Source: Trachythela sp. YZ-2020 (Eukaryota; Cnidaria; Anthozoa; Malacalcyonacea; Clavulariidae). From it: a stretch of DNA of 64,000 nucleotides. Within the stretch, counting starts at the first letter, position 1. Each line of letters begins with the position of its first letter. The position numbers and the translations under genes are program-made. Positions 22,343-34,628 of this stretch are shown piece by piece. The DNA lies in NCBI GenBank assembly GCA_016169945.1, contig JADLSH010000393.1, positions 6,217,501-6,281,500 of the forward strand. Reading direction: 5' to 3'. The notes under the pieces were generated by a model that searched no databases, was not told the DNA's origin, and worked only from the letters and a program-made list of their open reading frames with translations.

Positions 22343-23159
22343 TACACAGGAAACAGTACCAGCTGGTGACACAGAGTCCTGTCGCAGTGAGCTGTGCACT
22401 AGGGTTTCCCGGATGTTTTTACTGTGTCGAAAAGAGACTAGTGGGGTCTCGGAGAAAATGGAAGACGTTGCAGGGTCATTTTTAAGTAGATTAAACTTCC
22501 GGCAAATGATGTTCCTTAGTTTAAAATTGAAGGGATGAAAGGTTAAAACTAAACGGGTATAAGGGAGGCCTTGTTAAGGGCAGTATCTAAAAAGTGGGAA
22601 GGATAACCACGATTCACAAAAAAGCTTCTCATTTCTGAACATTTGGCATCGAAGTCGTCGTCTTCACCGCAGAGGCGACAAAGACGTAAGAATTGAGAGT
22701 AAGGGATAGCAGTTTTAGTGTGCTTAGGATGACAGGATGAGAAGAGAAGATAGCTGTGGGAGTCAGTAGGCTTGTAAAAGACAGATGTGCTCAGCCTATT
22801 ACCATTGATAGAAATGAGAATGTCTAGGAATGATACACTGGTCTCACTGATCTCCCATGTGAACTGAAGTGCTGGATGGAAAGAACTCTTCGATATAACA
22901 ACAATGTATAATATATAACTATAGAAACACATGCATAAACGTACAGAAAGCATTGTATCATGTCCGCTGACTGTAGTGTCAATATATTGTCTTAACTCTA
23001 AAACGTCTTAATTGTCTAATTTGCATAAAGCCACTCATTTGTCATTAAGTGAGCGGCTGAAACTCAAACTACCTTTTACGTTCCCTTACGTTCCAATAGT
23101 ATAACAAACACTTGCTTAATGTTTGTTTACATTATTTTATAAATGGCCAAATTTTACCT

Positions 23160-24190
23160 TGTCCCAGTCTTTCTCGCCTTTTTTGTCACATCGCCAATTC
23201 GTTGTACCAGATTTCAGCTTTGCTTAAGGTCGTTATTGACTTTACCATGGAATTTAACTTATTATGACCCAAAGGCAAAGCAAATACCAAATCAGGTTAT
23301 CTTTGTATTTCTGCAACAGCTTTAAATAAAATCTCTTTATGTAATCCTTCTTCCAGGCATCGCTTCCAGATAAAGATTGACAATATGCACAACATATCTT
23401 TCTTTACACTCCGCATTTGCCTATGCTTTGCAGCTTGTTGGAGTTATTTTTGGTGTTTCAATCCACCCATATGCGCATTTGATGTGCCTTCCAGTCCTCA
23501 GAAGACACTCTACATTACCACTCCTGTCTATGGAAATAATTTCATGTTTAAGCAGAAATGAGCTGATAATTTCATTTCTACATCAATCGCTTTTCTCAAC
23601 TTCTCGAAATGCCACAGAGAAAAATTTAACTACTTTTGTAAGCTAGATATTAACTCATGTACAGTCTTGCTTGGATACTTTTCACCGCTCTCCTTTTCGT
23701 ACATCTGCAATAGCTTGGCTGATGACGTTGTCTAACTTGTTATCAGGTACACATGCAATATTTGATTCAATAACACCATTATGTCCCAACAGCCATCGGA
23801 TTATATGTAGACTTTTTCCACCGTATCAAGCTTTCATAAACATGAAATGCCCACATCGCTTTTGTTTGGTTTTATCAGGGATCGACTTCTTAGCAAGATC
23901 AATCAAATCTTGGTCCTTATGTGGCTCAAACCGGTTCTTGTTACCATCTTTTCCTGGACCTATAAAGGAACAAATCAAAATTTATACATTTCTAAGTTCA
24001 ATACTTTATCAGAAAACCTCAATGTTCATAGCTTCTGCTGTCTCCAACATTGTCAGGTGTATATGATTAAACTATATCCAAGGATTTTGTCTAGACCATC
24101 GTCGAAAAAGTTTATAGCATTGTCTGCATCTTGTTCTCTTGAATCACACCTCGATATCTTTGTTCCTTTACCAAACGATGCAAAAATAGC
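23160..24190 (-). pseudogene. Decayed DUF3504/Crypton-like protein remnant
   Basis: Minus-strand readings give several coding-like pieces: PAIFASFGKGTKISRCDSRE, then a FFDDGLDKILGYSLII segment (24190-24060), GPGKDGNKNRFEPHKDQDLI (~23960-23900), VPDNKLDNVISQAIADVRKG and, in another frame, KYPSKTVHELISSLQK followed by KAIDVEMKL (~23760-23560). The last pattern (few-residue Tyr-Pro start, helix, then D-x-E-M-K) resembles the N-terminal region of Crypton-derived DUF3504 proteins. Frameshifts and stops break every piece. Assignment is tentative; it could be another spliced gene gone to ruin. Confidence 0.4.
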
Positions 24191-24705
24191 TGGTTAACCC
24201 ACCCAAACAAAAATAATTTGCACTAAAAAACAAAACATTTAAATAGAACAACACATGTAGCAACTACGAACAAAGTAAAACATTAAATGACAGTAAAACT
24301 TCTCTTGCACAAAATATATTCTTCGTTCTCAACAATGAAAAATGTATTAAATTGGATATACAGGCACTTGGTCCTTATTTTTAGCTTATGCATTTTCCTA
24401 TATATAATTCCTGCTTTCCAACAAGTAATATAACAGCTCTTCAAACATTTTGACCTAAATTCTTCAAGATATAATGGTAATATTGTAATAAGAAAGAGAG
24501 AACATGAGAGAAATCTTACAAATTATGCAACTGGTTTTAACATACCAAGCAATCCCTACAAGTTATTGACATGTAAATTCTATAAAAATTCAGAATTGAA
24601 AGGTAATAATAGTGTGAAAAATACTAAACCTAAATGTGTCTACAATTGAAATCTCTTAGAGTTTGAGTTTCATGGGTAGTGCCATTTTTTTCTGTATAGT
24701 AGTGC

Positions 24706-24931
24706 CACAGAGTAATCACATACAGAGGTTTATCTTCATGTGCCGACCTTTGATGTCGGCGTAAGGGCTTTTTCGGCAAAATCCGCCATGTTCTTAGCCA
24801 GTCCAGTGAAGAGAGGCCGTCAGCATACGTAAACTGCGCATGTGCAGGTACTGGCTAAGAATATGGCGGCCAGTTCAAAACACCTTACGGTTTTTCTGCG
24901 AAGATGCACCTCTGTATGTGATTACTCTGTG
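24706..24931. mobile_element. Foldback MITE with hAT-like ends (226 bp)
   Basis: Ends CACAGAGTAATCACATACAG and its inverse; GTAGTGC stands on both sides (24699-24705 and 24932-24938). A second inverted pair inside (CTTAGCCAGT and ACTGGCTAAG) makes most of the element self-complementary. Confidence 0.82.
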
Positions 24932-25503
24932 GTAGTGCCTTTCCGATTACCCTCCATAACAATGTAATTTTTTAATGTGGTTATATGAAACAGATCGCTT
25001 ATTTCCAAACCCTCGGTAAAACAACATCTTGTCGCCAAAACCTGCTTGAACAATGGTGGAGAATATGTAGGCCATCATTCACTGCTGTTCTTTTTAATGA
25101 TTCAAACATTGTTAAATAATTTACATTTTATACAATATTAAAATTGCTTTATGCTTTGTTGTTTTGAAAAGATCGAGCTTCTCCAATGATTCACTTCAGT
25201 TACTAGAAATATTATGCATCCTTCAGAGTTAAACTTTCTTTATCTTTCCTATTTTCCATTTAAAGGTGTTTTTGGCAACAGTGATGAAGATTTACAAAGA
25301 TTGTGTAAGGACCTTGGTAAGCAAAGTTAGTATGATAGTGATATGCATTAATTAGGCCCCATTTACACAATATTGGATTTACTTGTCACAATATCAACTT
25401 TCGTAGTTTCAGGATTCCCCCAACACTCAAAGTCGGGATTATATGACAAAATAAAATGAAAACCATCAAGGAAAAATTATGTAGGCAGACATATATTACT
25501 CCT

Positions 25504-25741
25504 GGGGCCAGTTGTGCGAAGCCTGTTTAGCTTAAACGGTGGATAACTCGAAAATATATATCAAGTCTATACATTCATCGAACAACCAAGCTAAAATAAT
25601 TTAACTTGAATAGAACAATTATCTTTGCAACTACATCTTAAGGGTATAAGATTTAAGTTCAGTCATTCATCAAATGTGTGAAAGTGTTTTTTAATTTTGG
25701 CTTGTCCACCGAATAAGCTAAACTGCCGTACAACCGGCCCC
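25504..25741. mobile_element. MITE with GGGGCC ends (~238 bp)
   Basis: The left end GGGGCCAGTTGTGCG and GTTTAGCTTA match, inverted, the right end (CGTACAACCGGCCCC, TAAGCTAAAC), with TCCACC/GGTGGA inside. Target duplication is not clear. It lies just left of the 8.3-kb element. Confidence 0.72.
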
Positions 25742-25781
25742 TGAATGGAAAAAGTCCATGTTGTGACAAGAAAACCTGGTA

Positions 25782-25788
25782 TTGTAAC
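25782..25788. repeat. Left 7-bp target duplication of the 8.3-kb element
   Basis: TTGTAAC, repeated exactly at 34050-34056 outside the right end. Confidence 0.82.
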
Positions 25789-26681
25789 CACAGGCAGCCC
25801 AAGCTCACATTGTTGCTATAGTAATATTTTTTTTATTAATAATTTTTTATTATTGCTGTTTGTATATTATGGTATATTATGTGTATGTGTTATGTCTGTT
25901 ATGCTATTTGCCAGAAATGGTATGATGGAATTAAATATATATTTATTATTGATGGTTAGGGTACTTCATATTAGCAAATTATAGTAGACTTAATAGTCAA
26001 ATATATATTGTCAAAAAATTGCTAAAATATTGTGTCAAATGAAGAAATAAAGTTACTTATGCACCTATCAATGTCTAGCCCGAGAGGGGGGAGTGCGGGC
26101 ATACCCAGGGGCTATTGATTTTTTTGAAAACTGTTTGTCAATAATCCCCACTCAAGGGACATATTAAATTGTCAAAACGTGTCAAATCCCCCCTGCCCCT
26201 GACAAGAATCACAAGATGGAGGCATTCTCGACTCTGGTCATCAATTATAAACATTCTTGCCAATAATCAATATCAGCATTACTTCAATATTTAAATACAA
26301 CATTCAACAAGTTGATTTTAATATATGTTTAATATTAATAGGCCAAACAAAAGACATTTGTTTCCAATATTTGGTATACTTTAACACTTCAAAAATACAA
26401 AACTTTCAATGACAATATATTGCTTTTTCACATGCAGCAATGAATTGCTTTAAGTAAGTCTAAATCATTCATTAACTTGTTATTTGAATGCTCAAATTAG
26501 AGGAAGTTTTCAGACTGTTGAGACTGTGACTCCGGAAGCACAACATATATTTTGTTTGGCCTTAACAACAAAACATTTTACAGACTCTATAATTTATACG
26601 TCTGAACAGTGTAACAGAAAACAAAATAAGTTTATATGTCAATATGAAAAAATCATTTGTCTTATTAAAAAGACATCTTAA

Positions 26682-29600
26682 TTAATACTTCAAGCACTCT
26701 TCACAGTGCCATACTGCAAGGTCTGAATTTTCAGTGACTCCAACGCACGCCTGGTGATGCCAGTCCAAACATCCATCGCACTGCACCCACGGTATGTCAG
26801 ACATCTCGGAAGGCAACGCTGGTTCACTTTCTTTACACGTTGAGCAGAATTCTGTTGATGAATTAGATGTCTATAAATGAAGAACATTCAATGTACTATT
26901 TTACTGTAAACTAAAACATTTCAGCAATCATGAATAGTTTTTACAAGCAACTTTACCTCAATGTCTAATGCTTTGTTCTTGTTTTCCCTCTCTGGCGACT
27001 CCTCTTCTCCACATCAATGCCTTTGTCTTTGTCTTTTGCTTCCCTTTTCTTTCTCCGAGTCTCTGCAGCTTTCTTCGCCCCTGCTTGACGATGTTCTCGA
27101 ACCGATTGTAGATGGTCAAGCCACATGTGAACCTGATAAAAACCCATCAAAAGGTTAACACACCCAAATATAAATCTTATAAAGCTACTGTATTTTCCAG
27201 GCAAAATAGATATTAACGTTCTGTGATATTAATTAATTAAATGCTGCTTAAAAGATAGAAATGTAGTACAAGTACTGTACCTCTGATGCCGATAACATGA
27301 CTTTGTCACCTAATTCTTCAACCTTGCTTTCTTCTGGGTTAATATTTCCAAACTTTTGGTAAAACTCTCGAATGACTTCATTAGGAGGGATACGGTGTGG
27401 CTTGTAGTTGGGATCATTATTTTGGTACATCTTTATTGCCTTGCTGGCAGCTAAGAAATGACCTGCACACCTACCAGGCAGACAGTGTTGACAATGCATT
27501 CCACCACATGGCTTTTCTTTGTCAGGTACAGGTAGTGGAATAAATTTCAGTGGTGGACCACCTTCATACCAAACCAATTCATCCTGGGGCTGATCCTGTT
27601 GACACAGTGGATGTGGGCACGAATCCTGATAACAGCATATCAACTGAAAGGCGTATCGCAATGGAACACCATTTTTATTCAGGTGTCTTTTCTTTACATC
27701 CAAAACCTGGGTAATTAATAAGAAGTCAGTCGGGTGCTCTTTTTTAAGTTGGTCCTTTTGTTTTCGGTTTCCTTTTGCAAAGATTTGGTAGCGTTCTTTC
27801 AGCTGTTGGTTTCGTGCAGATTTTTGGCCACGGAATAGCTTGATCACAGTATCACCACAAGGCGCACCATTTACTCGTGAAATGTAAACATCAATGGCAT
27901 CAGAAAGATTGTGTTCTAGTTTTGTGTTATCTAGCCCTCCTGCGTCTCCCTGAAAATTCCTCCGAACCGTTGAGTGTAGACGGGATAAATAATCCGGCAC
28001 GTCCTTTGGTTTCACATCCATTCTGAAGTTCCACCCTGTTCAAGCTGCTTCCCCCGCTGTATCGGCTAGTAACTAACAGCATTCGGGTTGGTCGTTGCAT
28101 GTGCCGAAGAGTCCACCAAAACTGAACTTCCTCGTGATAAAGCGCCTCATCACCACCTGAATCTACACGAACACACTCGATTTCTTTCAATTTACCAGTG
28201 GTGGAATTTGTGAACATATGCTTTATTTCACTTTTCTCCAAATCATTTAGATCTGATGAGTGTTGACCTGGACTCTTAGGATGCAATGTAGACGTCTTGA
28301 CCACACCAGCACAAATTTCCCCCGTGTTCTCTGAAGCTGTAAAGTTGTAAGAGGTAGTTTGCAAGGTGTTTGGATACGATGCTTGATAGTCTGTTTTGGT
28401 AGTTAGTGATGGTTTATCCTTGATGCAGTGTGTTGCTGCCTTGTTACTTGTAAACATTGTGTCCAAGCGAAATGCTGACAGATCATCTCTATTAAGGAGC
28501 AGTTTATCTCTTCCATCCTTGTACTGTACCACATCAAGGCCCTTGTAAAACGCATTCGACCAGTGACAGTCGGGATTGTATTTGATTTCAAACCCTTTCC
28601 GAGCTCGTCTGCACGTTACCTGTGCTACTCCTTTATAGTTAACGGATGATTTCCTTCTGCGATTTCGGGCAACGCACATCTGCACAACTGTTCCGTAGGA
28701 AAACTTCCTATGATATTTCTCTTCCAAGTGATCCTTTATTCTGGCAAACGTCACCTTTTGATGTACTTTCCTGTTACCGTCGAAAGTCAAGACACCAGTT
28801 CGTCTCCATGCCTCAGCGCCGACACCCCGAGATTGAACAAAACTTTCTATGTCCTTTCCAATATTAGGAAATTCTCTTAGGATTGTACCGACTCGTTTAC
28901 TTTTTTTCCTTTTAAGAAATTGCTCTTTTTCTATTCTCTTTGCTGCTTCTCTTGTTGCTTGCTTCTTGAGACATTTACGTTTTCTTACAATAAGTTCTTT
29001 CCCTTTTTCTCCAAGAGGGTCATCAACACCAACCCATTCTTCCGGATCTGTATTGTCATCAGACTCAGAAACTACCACATGATCCTCAATTTCTTGATTC
29101 AGTTCTTCTATTCTTCTTCTTTCCAAGTACACCTGTCTACTCTCCTCTATTAGTTTTTCTTCGCCATCGTGTAGATCGAGGAATGGCAATTGTGAGCCAA
29201 AATCCATAAGTAGTTGATCCAATACTGCATCACTTAAGCCAGCAATTTCAATCCTGACTGACTCTGTAAAAGCAAGCCAGTTAAACTTACACGCTTTCAG
29301 CAACGCTAGCATTTGTTGGGTATTCATCGAAACATATCCAGTGGTCAATACTTGATTGCTGAGTGGAAATCCCGTTTCATGGTCTTGTTGGTTTTTGTCA
29401 CAGCTTGTTTGTGGCCGTATATCCTGGTTTTCACTTTCACTGCAAATGTCATCAGTTTCATCCTCTGATGAAGATTGCTGAACATCCGAGTCTGAATCGG
29501 AGACTTCAACACCAAGAGACAGCAGGACAGCTTTTTCTTTAATGCTTGCAAGCCTGTAAACAGATTCTCTAATTTCTTCTTGTTTCTTCAGCGCTGATTC

Positions 29601-32600
29601 GACTTTAACTTTCCTGTTGCCACTGTCCTCGTTTGGAGAGATTACTTGCCTCTGCTATGGCATAACGCAAACGCTCTCTTTCAGGATGGGACTTACAAGA
29701 TTTCAAAAGATTCAAAGCACAATCTTTGCTAAGAGTTCTTTCAGGTGATCTTCTTTCGTTTATTTGAGTAAGAACACTTTTCATCAGGGGGTAGTTGCTA
29801 TCTTTAGCGATCAAGAAATTGATACTTTCCTTTGGACCAACTTGTATTGAAATACAGGCAAGAGGCATACGAAGAAATTTACGTTTTGCATGTGCTGAAG
29901 AATAGTTGTTCATTGTTGTTGATGATCCTATCGTTGTGGTTTTATCTAAAGGTGAGTGCATTATCTTTAAGCATTCTTGACATGGTTGTTTATGCTCCAT
30001 ATTACAGTGAAATGCTGACTTTAACTTCCAGACTCCATATTTATTTACAGTATCAGCAACATGAATCATTGCTGGACAAATTTTGCAGTTTATATGTTCA
30101 GTTTTGCAAATATGTTTTCGAACTTCAACATATTGAGTAAGGTTCATGCCTTCGAAACATGAAATTGAAATTTGTCTAGAGTCTGTAGTATAATTTGATA
30201 GTTTCTTTCGGCTTTCTTCCATCTTATAAATTCTAATCAAATCCCCTCCTTCAACAAGTTTGTTACCACAGAAGAAGGGCGGGTTCAAAAATCCTTCTTA
30301 CTTAATTCGACATCTTCACCTAGATCCCCATCTTTGTCTACTATATCTCCACTTTCACTTTCCAAATCTTCACTTTCCACATTCAAACCCGAGGAAGTTG
30401 TTGTCGTGATTCCTTTTGGTGCAACAAAACTACTTTTGGTCACGGTTGTGGTTGAGGTACTTGCTGTGGTCTGCGTTTCTTCGTTGATTACACCACTACA
30501 ATCAAGAACGAAGTTGGACGAAGTATTGCACTCTTCCAAATCGTCACTTACATAAACAGGATTTTTGCTGATTGCGGCTGTCGCTACGGTTGTAACATCT
30601 GCACTATAAACATTGCATTTATTTTTAATGTGAAATGAACTTCTGATGTCAACTGTCGACTCTTTGTCTTGTTTACCTGCAGTGCACTTTTTCTTTGTAT
30701 ACCATTGAGCTTTCTTCTCTTTTTTGGAGAGAAGTAACACTTCTCTTTCCAGCTGTCTTTTCTCTGACGATAATTTTGAAATATCCCCACTTAGAATCTC
30801 ACACGTTTTCCACTCTTTCACAGAGGCACACTTATCCCGCCTTGACGTTTTGTAGGAGATCATCTTTCTTATCTCAGAAATTTTCTCCTTCAGTTCTTGC
30901 AGTCTCAACTCCCTTTCCTCTTTATGTGTTCTACTTCTCTTCTTTGATTCTGTATTTTCTTGCTTGGGGTTATTTGCATGCACAGACCTGGAGAACCCTT
31001 TCTTGAAACTGTAGGAATCCCTTACAGCTTGTTGTGCCTGATCCATTAGTTCTCTCCTGTTAGCTACAATTACTGGGTTTACTTTTGCTATATTATAGGC
31101 AGCTTCGTTAACTGCTTTCTGGTATGCGGAAAGATCAGCATCATCTCTGCTCTTTCCATAAATTTTTGAACTGAGTCGTATATTGTCATGTTCTGCATAA
31201 TCACCATCCATAACCTTTAAATGTATAAATGTAATTATAATATTTGGATGAAAAACTATTTACATAGCTATGTATTCTTCTATTGCATATATATCACATA
31301 CCTCAATTGGAGGTCCAAGTGTAAAGTTTGCATTGATAGTTCTTTGTTTTGATGATGTCCCATGGAACAAAATGTTGATTGATGCTTCTACAAATCATGA
31401 AAGATAGCATTAATGAATTGAATGATGAAAACAATCAAGCAACAACTATTTTAAACTAGTTAAAATATGAGCAGCTGCATGATCATTACGGGCATAAATA
31501 TTGGTAAAAAGCTAATAGTTTAAAGTACTTATAATATGCATAATGTACCATGCATAATTTAGCTAATTTATGTTCTTTAATACATACTGTATCTGGTGGG
31601 CATGAAGATGACTTATATTTGGATATACAAATGGTTTCATATGTGGTGTAAATGGAGAGTTTTCATTAAGAAATTGCCTCAACATTTATTCATTAATTAA
31701 ATGTGTAATATTAATATATGTATTAAAGTTATTATCTCAAAATAGTATCATACCTGATTGTTGTATTTCATTATGAACATTGATAATACGAGGCACTTGA
31801 GGCTGGTTTAGTTCCTATAATATATATTAAAGGAAGGCAGAACATGCAGTATTATAAAATAACACAAGCAATTCATATTTAGTATAAGGATACAAAATTT
31901 ACCATAAAACTTTATCAACATATACTTAGTAATTATTTAAATGTGATAAGTGCTGATTGTGCTCAGCTGAGTATAGATTTTCATGGACTACAATGGACTA
32001 CTACTTCATTGATTAAAAAAAACATTGATTGACTGCAAACAGATCTACTGTATGTTAAGACCTACTGCATGTACGTATGTATATACTGTATAGGTAAAAT
32101 GATCTACAGTACTGATCATACCCCCCAGTATGGTTTCTGGTAGGTCTATATGTATATATTAAATAGCACAAAAACTTTCCAAAATATTGTAAAAAGCCTA
32201 ATTGCACATGGGGTATAAAATAATAACAACATTTTTATGCACAGCTATATATTTTATATTTAAAACATTAAAAAATGCTACCTTTGGCTTTGAATTCTTA
32301 AGTATAGCCAAAACATCACCAATGGAAGAAATTCCCATTTCATTTAAAAAATCTTTGTTGAAACTTCCAAGAGTTTGAACTTGAATTCTACATGAATTGC
32401 AAAAACAGCATATTATTAAATATTTTAGTATATATTTTATAACTTCAATAGGGCCTACTATGAACATGCACACAGATACAGTACCTGTTCTCTGCAAACT
32501 TTTCGGCATACTCCGCACTTCGGTCTTCGATGCCACATTCCTTGATGAAGTTCTTCCAGAACTCAACACTCTTTTTTTAATAATATAAATATATATACAA

Positions 32601-32798
32601 AAAGTTGTGTATGAAATACCAGTATTTTAATTTTAAAATATTAATTAAATCAGTCTATTTGGTAAAATTTTCGAAAGAAAAAGTCCACTTTTAATATAGG
32701 AAATTAAAAGCAGGATGGATAAATTTGAATAGTAATATTATGATAATGATATAAATTCTTTAAAATTTAAATACCTGACAACCAGTTGAAACCGCCAT
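26682..32798 (-). pseudogene. SAM-coiled coil-DDE-PHD transposase gene, eight exons, several frameshifts
   Basis: Minus-strand exons: 32775-32798 (MAVSTGCQ), 32485-32570, 32282-32387, 31754-31814, 31302-31387, 27281-31214, 26957-27132 and 26682-26870, all with GT/AG ends and compatible phases at the junctions checked. Exons 2-3 form a SAM domain (SVEFWKNFIKECGIEDRSAE ... GISSIGDVLAILKNSK), probably for self-association. Exon 6 gives a coiled coil (31000-30600), a helix-turn-helix-like region, then a DDE-like core: RDDLSAFRLD (~28487), VRVDSGGDE (~28163) and NRVELQNG (~28031), which I infer to be the catalytic D-D-E. Next come Cys/His clusters (CCYQDSCPHPLC, CQHCLPGRCAGHF) and, in exon 7, a basic KKAAETRRKKRE helix. 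Exon 8 is a PHD finger (CSTC..CDGC..H..C..CEEC). Frameshifts near 30290, 29640, 27965 and 27030 show that this copy is dead. Confidence 0.82.
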
Positions 32799-32990
32799 TT
32801 TGTTTCGAAAAACACGACTCTAGTTCCCAGTCTCTGACTCAAAACCTCGGTTAAAAATGTCAAATATCCCGACCCAAGGGCGACAACGAGTCAAAAGAAG
32901 CCAAAAATCCCCTGTTAGGGCAATACTTTGTGGTCAATAGCCAGTGTATGCCCGCACTCCCCCCTCTCGGGCTAGACATTGATAGGTGCA

Positions 32991-33781
32991 TTACTTCTAC
33001 TACAAGTTGCAATCGACTTTTCGGTGTTGACTTGGTGTGATTTTAAATCCACTTTGAGGGGATGGTATTCTATGTAATAGTAAGGAGAAGGCAGGAGAAT
33101 ACAGCTCCAACGAACTCGCATCGGCTTCACAAATCCTTCTCGCGTCGCATAATAATGCATCGAATCGCCAAAAAAAAAACAGATCCATAAAGCTCATTAC
33201 ATTTCCCATCACATTCATCGTCTTCAGCAAACACAAGAGATTTTTTGTCGGTGAAAATCCATAATTTGTTTGATTTTCTGACAATCTCAGGCTCCGTGGC
33301 TGTCGATACCCGGGGATATTCAGTTGAGAGCTTGCGAGTTCGAATTACACTCTCTATTGTTATTGGTTGATTACATTGTTGTCGCGTGAACGCGATTCGA
33401 ATCAACCAATAACAATAAAGAGTGTAATTCGAACTCGCGAGCTCTCAACTGAATATCCCCGGGTATCGACAGCCACGGAGCCTGAGATTGTCAGAAAATC
33501 GAACAAATTATGGATTTTCACCGACAAAAAATCTCTTGTGTTTGCTGAAGACGATGAATGTGATGGGAAATGTAATGAGCTTTATGGATCTGTTGTTTTT
33601 TTGGCGATTCGATGCATTATTATGCGACGCGAGAAGGATTTGTGAAGCCGATGCGAGTTTGTTGGAGCTGTATTCTCCTGCCTTCTCCTTACTATTACAT
33701 AGAATACCATCCCCTCAAAGTGGATTTAAAATCACACCAAGTCAACACCGAAAAGTCGATTGCAACTTGTAGTAGAAGTAA
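32991..33781. mobile_element. 791-bp near-perfect palindrome (foldback element)
   Basis: Two arms of ~380 bp face each other around a ~27-bp centre near 33386 (GATTACATTGTTGTCGCGTG region); left arm starts TTACTTCTACTACAAG. The few differences include a ten-A run against a shorter run. It interrupts the right inverted repeat of the 8.3-kb element: the uninterrupted left arm reads GTTACTTATGCACC there. TTA/TAA at the borders suggests a 3-bp target duplication. The mirrored open frames in both arms are by-products of symmetry. Confidence 0.9.
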
Positions 33782-34049
33782 GTAACTTTATTTCTTCATT
33801 TGACACAATATTTTAGCAATTTTTTGACAATATATATTTGACTATTAAGTCTACTATAATTTGCTAATATGAAGTACCCTAACCATCAATAATAAATATA
33901 TATTTAATTCCATCATACCATTTCTGGCAAATAGCATAACAGACATAACACATACACATAATATACCATAATATACAAACAGCAATAATAAAAAATTATT
34001 AATAAAAAAAATATTACTATAGCAACAATGTGAGCTTGGGCTGCCTGTG

Positions 34050-34056
34050 TTGTAAC
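34050..34056. repeat. Right 7-bp target duplication of the 8.3-kb element
   Basis: TTGTAAC, identical to 25782-25788. Confidence 0.82.
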
Positions 34057-34628
34057 GAACTTTAATGACCAACTTTAATCTTGAATGAGAATCTATATCG
34101 AACATGCCCAAGTCCCCTTTGCCTCATATTTCACATTGCTTCTCTACAAACAGAAATTCGGTGATTAAAAATAGGTCTAAATTTCAACTTGTTAAGTTCA
34201 AAGTGTTTGGCTGGTTGTTAAGTAATAGACCGTTTGCTGTGACACAAAAATGAAGCTCTGAAAATGAATTCCTCAGTGCAGCATGTGGAGCTGAATCATG
34301 TAATGTTAACTTATCATTCTCAAATACACTGAATACGAATGAAATTTTAGACCAAACCAGGAGTAGTTGCAAAAAATCCAACTATAGGCCCTCTTGAATC
34401 TGCAGCCCTGTAAAAAATATTTAGGTGTCTTCAGGAGTACCAATTTTTTTTATATAACAGGGGTATCACCCCCAACTCACCTAAAAAAACTTCTAAATTG
34501 CAGGTCATATAGTTCACCTTACTGTTGATGCAATGGAAGTGTTGATAAAATATTGCATCTATTCTTTTCCTCAAGTTGATCAATACATTTGATCAATACA
34601 TTTGTAAAGTTGGTTGACTCAGAGTTAG

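Larger units (their letters stand above)
20880..22890 (-). mobile_element. Penelope-like retroelement, 5'-truncated, GIY-YIG type
   Basis: Read on the minus strand: the end of the RT domain (FTWEISETSVSFLDILISIN, then STSVFYKPTDSHSYL, 22870-22550), a linker with NIRETLVHSSLRQD, a Cys pair CGCAKCYTCKHLNP, and a GIY-YIG nuclease with VYCISCSKCGLLYIGETGRR (~21420-21480). A frameshift follows at ~21405; the frame then continues as NKPVARHFNSANHS to 21202. The 3' part holds a hammerhead-ribozyme motif at 20904-20938. The N-terminal RT is missing, as in most genomic Penelope copies. A 748-bp element is inserted at 21595-22342 between RT linker and nuclease. Confidence 0.85.
25789..34049 (-). mobile_element. 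8.3-kb DNA transposon of unrecognised superfamily
   Basis: Terminal inverted repeats start CACAGGCAGCCCAAGC and run about 315 bp (25789-26104 against 32946-34049 once a 791-bp palindrome is removed from the right arm); the arms look nearly identical to GGGCATAC, then diverge. The duplication TTGTAAC flanks both. The only gene, on the minus strand with its start just inside the right arm, encodes a SAM-coiled coil-DDE-like-PHD protein. Ends, duplication and a single DDE-like gene together make a cut-and-paste DNA transposon very likely. I cannot place it in a named superfamily: end motif and 7-bp duplication do not fit Harbinger, Tc1, MULE, piggyBac or EnSpm, and fit hAT poorly. Confidence 0.85.

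Noticed and set aside
27927..29551. Separate genes for each long minus-strand frame in 27.2-31.2 kb
   Set aside because: The frames join end to end with single-base shifts and continue one domain order, so they are one broken exon, not several genes.
33127..33772. Mirrored open frames giving near-identical peptides on both strands
   Set aside because: They result from the 791-bp palindrome; no domain, no start context and equal coding in both arms.
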